Shown here: positions 56,843 through 64,000 of the stretch, one piece after another
Layout of the letters: every line of letters begins with the position of its first letter
How positions within the stretch are numbered: the first letter of the stretch is position 1
From: Siphonodentalium dalli
Lineage: Eukaryota > Mollusca > Scaphopoda > Gadilida > Siphonodentaliidae
NCBI GenBank assembly: GCA_032622095.1
Contig: CP136068.1
Span: forward strand, 52,200,443 to 52,264,442
DNA: 64,000 nt
Direction of reading: 5' to 3'
Translations under genes and position numbers: made by a program
Notes under the pieces: model-generated
The model's database searches: none
Seen by the model: the letters and a program-made list of their open reading frames with translations, nothing else
Told to the model about the DNA's origin: nothing

Positions 56843-57072
56843 GCCCTGTGCCAATGCATTCTCTTATATATGCGAGTCGACCATAGGTCGCCTCGCATAT
56901 ATAAGAGAATGCATTGGCTTAACACATTAAATATTATAAAATTGTTAAAGAATGTAAGAAAAAATGGTAAAAGGTGTTAAAAAAAGATTTTTTTAGGCCA
57001 ATGCATTCTCTTATATATGCGAGGCGACCTATGGTCGACTCGCATATATAAGAGAATGCATTGGCACAGGGC
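56843..57072. mobile_element. Double-palindrome MITE, perfect copy
   Basis: The left 76 bp (56843-56918) and right 76 bp (56997-57072) are exact reverse complements, ending in GCCCTGTGCC. Each half is itself a palindrome: CCAATGCATTCTCTTATATA-TGCGAG(T)CGACC, a 3-nt ATA loop, then the complement with one mismatch. About 78 AT-rich bp lie between. No coding capacity and no clear target duplication. Other copies: 15480-15637 and 58707-58895. Confidence 0.9.
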
Positions 57073-58706
57073 ATAACTGTAACTATCACAATGTGGTCAA
57101 GGAGCCGGTTCCAATGATATCCATATTTGTATGGTTCTATTGAGACAGACCGAAGATATTTTAGGCTGTTGAAGCTTTATTTGGCCGGTTTTGGCCGGTT
57201 TGTTGCGTAAAGGGTTAAAGCACACACAGAGATATTGACTTCTCATTTCTCAACCATTTTTGATGGACTCTGAGTTATTGATAAAAATCATTTAGTTATG
57301 ATGAGGTTAGCAGGTGTGACTGAGGTGTCATAAATTAAATATTCTGTTCATTTTTCCATTGCATAGTTAAAAGTATAATTGTGTAAACTAGTAGCAATAA
57401 TACAAAACAATAAATGTATAATCGAAAAAATGGAAAAATATCTCATTTTACAAAAACCAAGGGTCTTAATTTGATTGTGAACAGTATAGTATTCAGTAAA
57501 AATATAATTCTGCTTGGAAATTAGTTTTCACTAATTATCTTGTAGATAGTTTACCACATATGTTGTGCCTTACTGTAACATACTTGAAAAGATATGTGAC
57601 TGAAGCCTGCAGTAGAGTCATAAGATTGGCTGAGTATAATTTGGGTGTGTGCCCAGTACAAAGAGGTCACTGTATTGTATAGCCAGGTTCCCCTGGTCAG
57701 CCAGCACTGAGCCCCGCCTGAAGCTATATAATATAATATAATATATGCCTGTCTACCATCCTACTCCCAGGGAACCCAGACATTCGTTAATCTCTCAATG
57801 TGTTTTTCTCACTGTCTGCCTGTCTCGATTTTGGCTGTTCCCCTCAACTGCTTCACCCCCTCCTCAGAGTATGAGAATGCTGGTCAGACAGTTCTTGTGT
57901 ACTCAGTAAAGTAGTCTGACCGGTCAGTTAACTCAACTGATGGCTTATAGACTGGCCACTTGATGCAATCCGAATTGATCAGTTTGGTTTCAAGACAGGT
58001 AACTCTTTGTCAATTTTCACGCCTCTTCACTGTTGGTGTTGGGTGAGATGGTATATGTAGAATTATCTTCCTCAATATAATTATGTAATATTTGTAAGAA
58101 TGAAGATTTAACTCTAGCTTTGGTACAGCTATTTCAGGGAATCTTAAGGCCAATTCCCATTGGGAAACATTCAGATTTACTCCTAATTTCTGACCCCAAA
58201 ATTCCCAATTCACAGAAAGTATCTTGTGAACAAAAGACAGGGCATCCTTTCTTTTCATGAATATTTTCAAGTCCTTTTGCAGAATTCACATAAAAATAGG
58301 AATACAATTCTAAAAAATTCATTTAACTGTTGAGTTTCATGATAAAAATGCTAAATTGTTCCTATATTCTATTAATATTCCCAATTATAAGCCTCCGGGG
58401 CTGTCTGGGTATAAATTTTCCGACCAGGACCCGTTCCAAAAATGTGTAGAAAAAATCCCTGCAGTTTGGATCTCAAGATTACAGTGTTTGTTGAAACTTG
58501 GGGGAACTTAATAAATGTCCTGCAACCATTCCCCAAATACCAGAAGATTGGAACCAGTATGGTGAAATAGAGTGTATGTCTACATTCCAATTGAATGGCA
58601 TGGTGCTGGAATTTAAATTGCCTGTACCAATTAATGATTTATCTTGGACACATGAGAAGGACTTATAACACTTCCAATACTGGAGTTTCCTGAATTTTTT
58701 TGAAAA
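57073..58706. other. Gene-free stretch
   Basis: Includes a short (TATAA)n tract near 57725-57745. Minus-strand frames at 58270-58010 and 58590-58372 have no recognisable domain. The GCCCCGCCTGAAGC patch near 57710 is the only GC-rich spot. Confidence 0.5.
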
Positions 58707-58895
58707 CCCTGTGCCAAGGCATTCTCTTATATATGTGAGTCATCCATATAGGGAGCCTTGCATATATAAGAGAATACATTGGTCTAACAATATTTATATT
58801 GACCTTGAATGTAAGCCAGTGCATTCTCTTATAGTCAAGGCTCTCTATAGGAGACTCGCATACAGGAAAAAATAAGAGAATGCACTAGCACAGGA
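58707..58895. mobile_element. Double-palindrome MITE, diverged copy
   Basis: Starts CCCTGTGCCAAGGCATTCTC, has two hairpins with GCATTCTCTTATATATGTGA / GCATATATAAGAGAAT arms and ends GCACTAGCACAGG. An insertion (CAGGAAAAAA) breaks the last arm. Same family as 56843-57072. Confidence 0.8.
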
Positions 58896-59685
58896 TCTTC
58901 AAGGAATTATTTTGTCAAAAAAATAATTTTGTTATGGTCATATTAAATCTAATTATATACCGGTATGTCTAACAGACCCATTTCGCCAAGAAAATTCAAA
59001 ATCGAGCAGATGATATTGTTATTATTGTGATATAAAAAAACGAGGTCACATGACCGATTAGCTGCATGATTGATCCGGTAAGTTTACCTGATTTGCTTAC
59101 CGGTGACCGTGGTGGGCGGAGCTTGAAATAATTCCACCAATCACTTAACGAGTTGATAAATTACATATGAAATATCAGTCTTCGATTAAATGCAATGAGC
59201 GGAATATAGTGCGAAACGAAATTGAACTGTTTCTGAAAGAATACAAGTTGGGCCTTCTAGCTTTTTCTTCTTCATTGTATGGTACAAATTTCGGGAAGCT
59301 AATTTATACCACTGCATAGTGTTATACCATTGTGCGCTATCGGAGTCCAATTAAACACAAATGGGGTGTTATATTTAGTCACGGAAATCTCTGAATGTCG
59401 GGGTGGTATTATTTATTAATTTTTTGGCTTATTTATTATGCAATCGGAATGGGACTTGGTTCATTTTAAGCACAACAGGGAGGGCTTTCCGATTGCGTTT
59501 GGTAGTTTCTTGACCGAATAAATCCTTTAATGCTGCACCTGAGCAGCTCCCATCATAAAAGAGATAATCACTAAGTTTAAATATTCTTGTGCCTGAATAT
59601 CAAAACTTTCAATTCTATTGTGATGATTACATTACAGGGGATTGAAAATCACTTTCAACACTCAGTGTTTTGTAGATCCTGAGTC
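58896..59685. other. Gene-free stretch
   Basis: No repeat or gene recognised; GGTAAGTTTACC near 59079 is a small palindrome. Confidence 0.5.
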
Positions 59686-59834
59686 CCAAATCAACGTTTC
59701 GAGATCCCGGTACCAAATCGTTTCGAGATCCCGGTACCAAATCAACATTTCGAGATCCCGGGTACCAAATCAACGTTTCGAGATCCCGGGTACCATATCA
59801 TCGTTTCGAGATCCCGGGTACCAAATCAATGTTC
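59686..59834. repeat. Minisatellite, about 28-bp unit, five copies
   Basis: Unit ATCAACGTTTCGAGATCCCG followed by (G)GTACCAA; five copies with 1-2 bp length differences, the last decayed. Confidence 0.9.
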
Positions 59835-60335
59835 CCGAGAACCCTGATCCAATGAAAACAAGCAAACTTGACCAATTCTGAGCACAGGCCTGAAAAGGGC
59901 GTGCCCAAAATAGGGAATTTTGCCCAAATACATGTAAGGGCAGAAGAGGACATGCTTCTTCATGTACCGGTATACAGGCTTTCCGCTAGTAGGGCAGGGG
60001 GTCCCTTTAAGGGTCCCATTCCCCCAGCCAATTTATCCCCTTCTGTCATACCACAGGACATATTCCATATAAAGGTATAAATATGTTTACTTCTCAATTT
60101 TGTTGGGACAGTACTAAGAAATTTAAATACATGTAGTTGAAAACCCTATTTGATTTCTAGCGAGAATACACACTCGGACCGATCTAACACTAGAAGTTGG
60201 ATGTCAGTATGTCTGTAGGCCTGAGCTAACATTCAACAAGCAGGGTCGATGTGTTCCATTTAGAATATAGAGTACATTTAGTTTTTACTGAAATGCTCCG
60301 GATTCTAAATGAGCACACCTGGCTCTGCACGCTAG
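59835..60335. other. Gene-free stretch
   Basis: Short frames only; nothing recognised. Confidence 0.5.
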
Positions 60336-60630
60336 CTCCAACCTGCAGGGTAGAAGGGTAATGTTGCAAGAGCTATACTCGACCTTCACCTCAGAATTTG
60401 CTGTCACGTTATATTCAACTAATTAACGGGTCTTTTTCGGGTGGTTTCTAGAACACCAAAGTGGGTGGAACATCTTGATATATAAGTCAAATTGCACATG
60501 CGGATGGAATGGAGTCGATTTGAGATTATAGATGCGCGCCCTGCGAGTATAACGGTACCATTAATTGAGGTCAAGGACGAGTATCGCTCTTGCGACATTA
60601 CCCCGCTACCAACCTGCAGACACAGTTAGA
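60336..60630. mobile_element. Inverted-repeat element (MITE-like)
   Basis: CCAACCTGCAGGGTAGAAGG, GTAATGTTGCAAGAGCTATA and CTCGACCTTCACCTCA at 60338-60395 are mirrored, with about 85% agreement by eye, by 60557-60625 (TGAGGTCAAGGACGAGTATC, GCTCTTGCGACATTACCCCG). The interior includes GGGTGGTTTCTAG and has no frame. Confidence 0.6.
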
Positions 60631-61134
60631 TGAACTGAGGAAGTGATCAAACCTGACATCACTAGAGTCTGCTGGTTACGTTGCTGCGGTCGCCGGTTAG
60701 GTTACGAAAATTTATTTTGTAAATTAAATGCATAAAATTTGATACCAATTAACAATTGATATCAGTTTCGAGAAATATTAGTAGTTCTCGTCTCATATTT
60801 ATAATATCAACACCCAGAAACTATACATATAAATATATTCAGACCCTGACATCTTCTCTAGTTTGATATAAAATAACATTAAATGTAGGTCAGTTTTGAT
60901 GATATATAATAAATGTAGGTCTGTTTATTTCAGGATTTACAAAGGATATTTTACTGTGACTTCTGTTCGATGGGTCTGTGATATAACATGGACAAACTGA
61001 AAGGAAAAAACAATTGAATGAATTCCCCGTAGACAAACTGGATATCTGCTATAGCAAAAGGTAAGTAAGTCAATTTAGTGTCAATAACCATTGATGGGCT
61101 TAGTGAAAAAATGCAGATACATGCAACAGTTTAC
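60631..61134. other. Gene-free stretch
   Basis: Two near copies of TAAATGTAGGTC(A/T)GTTT lie at about 60880-60925; no gene. Confidence 0.5.
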
Positions 61135-61496
61135 TTAAAGTGATGTGAAACACTCAGGTAGGGTGATCAAATAGAAATGTAGAATATTCTTGCTGAAAGT
61201 AGTTATTTCTACGAATATAAATCAAAGTTTACAACACACACCATCATTCTCATATCAATTAAATTCAATGACTCTCGGTTTGCATTCGTTTATTGCCGTT
61301 TGTTGCATCCTGAATTGATATGTAAATATTTACAATTGCGCGTTTTTCAGGCGATGTTTTCTATGGAGTGGTGTGGTCGATTTCGTTGAGATTTTCGACG
61401 ATGTTAGTATAATTTTACATCCCCCCAGTTGGCACAGCGCCTGAGTACTAACTTATCAGTTTAATGCACCCGAGCAAGTCCATAATATGTCTTTAA
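61135..61496. repeat. 360-bp repeat D, copy 2
   Basis: Begins TTAAAGTGATGTGAAACACT and ends CATAATATGTCTTTAA; both edges contain TTAA (61135-61138, 61493-61496), though the ends are not inverted copies of each other. Inverted match to 55360-55730. Confidence 0.7.
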
Positions 61497-61522
61497 ACAC
61501 TAGTATATTTGAAAAAGTTATT

Positions 61523-61636
61523 GTCCCCCGGCGTTTCCGTCGGAGGACTATAGAAATGACCCTTGTCCGTCCGAGATTGGGTACCTTCATGGTGTAAACA
61601 ACTCCTCCTACAGTTTTAAATGGGGGGGGGGGGGAC
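61523..61636. mobile_element. Truncated tandem-core element
   Basis: Starts TGTCCCCCGGCGTTTCCGTC, then GTCCGTCCGAGATTGGGTAC and CTTCATGGTGTAAACAACTC, as at 53363 and 54069, then a G13 run and GGACATGTGGTC. Cores are missing. Confidence 0.65.
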
Positions 61637-61722
61637 ATGTGGTCTGCAACCTTTTATTTTAGACTAAGGTTGAACTTTCCAAATCACATTTCCATGATTA
61701 GCTTTTTAATTCTCACTATGCA

Positions 61723-61822
61723 NNNNNNNNNNNNNNNNNNNNNNNNNNNNNNNNNNNNNNNNNNNNNNNNNNNNNNNNNNNNNNNNNNNNNNNNNNNNNN
61801 NNNNNNNNNNNNNNNNNNNNNN
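61723..61822. other. Assembly gap, 100 N
   Basis: Exactly 100 N; placeholder gap. Confidence 0.99.
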
Positions 61823-62150
61823 GTAATTGGCTGCTTCTATTTCTACTAGTAGTTTGAATCTTTTACTATCTTTAGTCCAAGGTTCCCCCGACCGACTTTT
61901 ACAAGAGTTTTGATTAATAGAATCAGCTTGTCCGTCCGTCCGTGGACACAAATTTGTCCGGAGTTTTTCTCAGTCGTATTTTGATCAATTTCCGTGAAAC
62001 TTGGCACAGACATCAACCACCATGGGAACCTGTGCACCTGCGATTATGATGTCTGTCCGACTTTTTGTGTGTGGAGTTTTCCCCTTTTTCGAAAATTTTC
62101 TCAGTATTTTTAAAACACGGGGGGGGGGGGGGGGGGGGGGGGGGGGGCTT
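61823..62150. mobile_element. Partial tandem-core element with G29 run
   Basis: Contains GTCCGTCCGTCCGTGGACAC, TTTGATCAATTTCCGTGAAA, CTTGGCACAGACATCAACCA and AACCTGTGCACCTGCGATTA, a phrase repeated at 63898-63918. G29 is at 62119-62147. Its left part is lost in the gap. Confidence 0.5.
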
Positions 62151-63422
62151 TGACCTATTCCGCACTAAAAACTTTTGTAAAATCGTCTGTAACATAAATC
62201 CCAACTAGGTCACTTATTTAATAAAAAATATTACTGTGTAGTAATAGTTAGTGTCTGGCTGTATCATACATATTGTATACAAAATATTTGTGTAGAAATT
62301 CTAAATCTAGCAGAAGATTGTCTCTAAAATGTGGTGCATCTTAGCTCTGAACATGCTACTATACTATTATACAGCAAAATCAAATTATTTGTTCGTAAAA
62401 AATCAAATTATTTTTTCGTAAAAATCAATTGGAAAATCCAAATTTGGTCAAAAAATTGCATGTAGCTTGGATCTTGAATACATCGTTAAAAATTGATTTG
62501 TCTATGCATGCACCTCATAGAAAATAATTGATACTCAGATCAATGATGACTGTCCACATTATAGATCACACGCACTCCAAAATAATGCTTCTCATGCTAT
62601 TAGCGTTCTAATGACATAACAACTGGGTGATGCTATCGCATTTCACTTCAGTCATTTTTTGCATGAATGAGGACACTCCGCCTATTGAACAGACAGGTCA
62701 CACATCCCTATCACTGACTGCTCCACTCGTGGGAGGACCTCACTTAAAATTTAGTGCAAGGCTGTGGAATTCTAATCATGAGCAGCCCTAATAGTCTCAT
62801 TTCTCTCCATACATGTAAAGCCGCTGTCACTGATCACCCAAACAATATCGACCTTGACTTGGGGAGGTACTTTCGCAGAGGGAGGGACACACTGCGAATA
62901 AAGAGCTGGTCTCAGCCGCCAGACGGCATAACCTCTCTCTGTGTTCACGCAGAAGAATTGGGGAGAAATCATTATTTCAATTATGTCTCCGTCTCACTTG
63001 GTGGCTGGTGATAGATTGTTCATTTAAGCTCTGTGGCTGATTGTGTATACTTTCAGCTTGATTGTGTGTACTTTTACTCTAGGGAGAGTACTGAAGTGGC
63101 CGTGAAGCCTGGTCTTGAGAATTTTCTGTAAATCATGAAATGAATCTTAAAGCAAATTATAGACACATGTACAAGTCACCCTTGCTATGGTAATATTTTT
63201 AAAGACATTTTTTATTTATTTTTTTGCTATCAGGGTTGAGAATAAGAACAATTGTGACAATACATGATTTTAATTAGATTTGTTCATCTAACACATGTTA
63301 ATTAAAACATTCAATAGTAAGTTTGACAGATAAAAGGGTCCTTTTTATTATGACAAGCAATATTTAATTCACTGATTTATTTATTATTCTGAAGTGAGAA
63401 ATTGCAGAGAATACCTGCATTG
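62151..63422. other. Gene-free stretch with a GC-richer island
   Basis: 62690-63010 is more GC-rich and less repetitive than its surroundings; frames are open on both strands (62754-63011 plus, 62972-62772 minus) without a recognisable domain. It could be an exon or a regulatory region, but I cannot support either. Confidence 0.35.
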
Positions 63423-63507
63423 ATTAATTAGAGTTGTATGCACTGCCATTCATTAATTAGAGTTGTATGCACTGCCATTCATTAATTAGAGTTGTATGCA
63501 CTGCCAT
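63423..63507. repeat. Minisatellite, 29-bp unit, three copies
   Basis: Unit ATTAATTAGAGTTGTATGCA followed by CTGCCATTC, almost identical copies. Confidence 0.95.
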
Positions 63508-63581
63508 AATTGGTAGCTAGTTGAAGTAATTTAGTCGAAAATGACTGTGTTCACTTCAAATCTGAAGCGGGCATTTCATGA

Positions 63582-63735
63582 ATATTTGAAGTTCCATTTA
63601 CTTATGAAGGTATGACAGGAATTTACTTCCTGATTGTGAATGATTTTTGAATGGTCTTCCCAGTGATTATTTGAAGTTCCATTTACATATATGAAGGTAT
63701 GACAGGAATGTACTTCCTCATTGTGAATGGTTACA
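63582..63735. repeat. Direct repeat of about 85 bp, two copies
   Basis: TATTTGAAGTTCCATTTAC, ATGAAGGTATGACAGGAAT and TACTTCCT(G/C)ATTGTGAATG occur twice. The sequence then passes into tandem-core-type text (GTACCTGTGCACCTG, GTCCGTCTGTCTC) that runs to the window end. Confidence 0.85.
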
Positions 63736-64000
63736 TGTACCTGTGCACCTGAGGTCCGTCTGTCTCTTGACATTTTTGGTGGAGTTGTCCCCCTTTTAAA
63801 ATTTTTTTGAAGCATGCTTAATTTTGTCTGAGCTTGTATTCATAAATTTTCTGGTAATTTAAAGAAAACATTTGTCACACATATTGAGCACTATGCAAAC
63901 CTGTGCACCTGCGATTGTGACCTTGATAAAATTTCCCCTTTTTTTACTTAGAAATTTTTGGCTACATCCATAATTTTGTCCCAGCTTGTATTACTTGTGT

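Noticed and set aside
1-64000. CRISPR arrays, bacterial operons, ribosome-binding sites
   Set aside because: The tandem repeats have no spacer structure and nothing in the window looks prokaryotic.

Overview
The window is non-bacterial, AT-rich metazoan nuclear DNA, most likely from a bivalve mollusc. Reasons: genes are very sparse; there is a BIR-RING inhibitor-of-apoptosis gene (a family strongly expanded in bivalves); there are many short inverted-repeat elements; and there are several tandem-core repeat arrays with the 'GTCCGTCCGTC' and 'CCAGGGCCATAACTC' phrases that I associate with bivalve genomes. Two 100-N blocks (25884-25983 and 61723-61822) mark scaffold joins.

Layout. 1-4.3 kb: inverted-repeat elements and minisatellites. 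4.4-25.9 kb: copy A of a large duplicated segment. 26.0-28.2 kb: a 2.2 kb element with inverted arms of about 585 bp, directly after the first gap. 28.2-36.0 kb: unique sequence with the only two convincing protein genes, an intronless IAP (30181-30906) and an intronless protein with two PC4-like domains (31235-31756), on the same strand 328 bp apart. 36.0-43.1 kb: copy B of the duplicated segment. 43.1-64.0 kb: repeat-rich DNA with tandem-core elements, several MITEs and one possible exon.

The duplicated segment is the main structural feature. Copy A (4396-25883) and copy B (36016-43139) align nearly base for base in order, including a LINE fragment, a tRNA-like sequence, a 1.2 kb hAT-type element and a 224-bp tandem repeat. 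They differ by four large indels. The largest is a 13,024-bp insertion in copy A (5945-18968). It sits exactly between two TTAA tetranucleotides, has 12-bp terminal inverted repeats (11/12 matching), and copy B has the matching empty site with a single TTAA. That is the signature of a TTAA-specific (piggyBac-like) transposition or precise excision. The insertion has no recognisable transposase but holds many degenerate palindromes of the GCGCTTAAGCGC type, which I did not see elsewhere in the window. The duplication may be real, or may be two unmerged haplotypes joined at the 100-N gap; the sequence alone cannot decide.

No pathway can be read from the genes. The IAP is predicted to be an apoptosis or immune-signalling regulator with E3 ubiquitin ligase activity. 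The tandem-PC4 protein is predicted to bind single-stranded DNA or act as a transcription cofactor. Their compact, single-exon, same-strand arrangement resembles cargo of a DNA virus or large DNA transposon, but no polymerase, integrase or capsid gene is visible, so that origin is an inference only.
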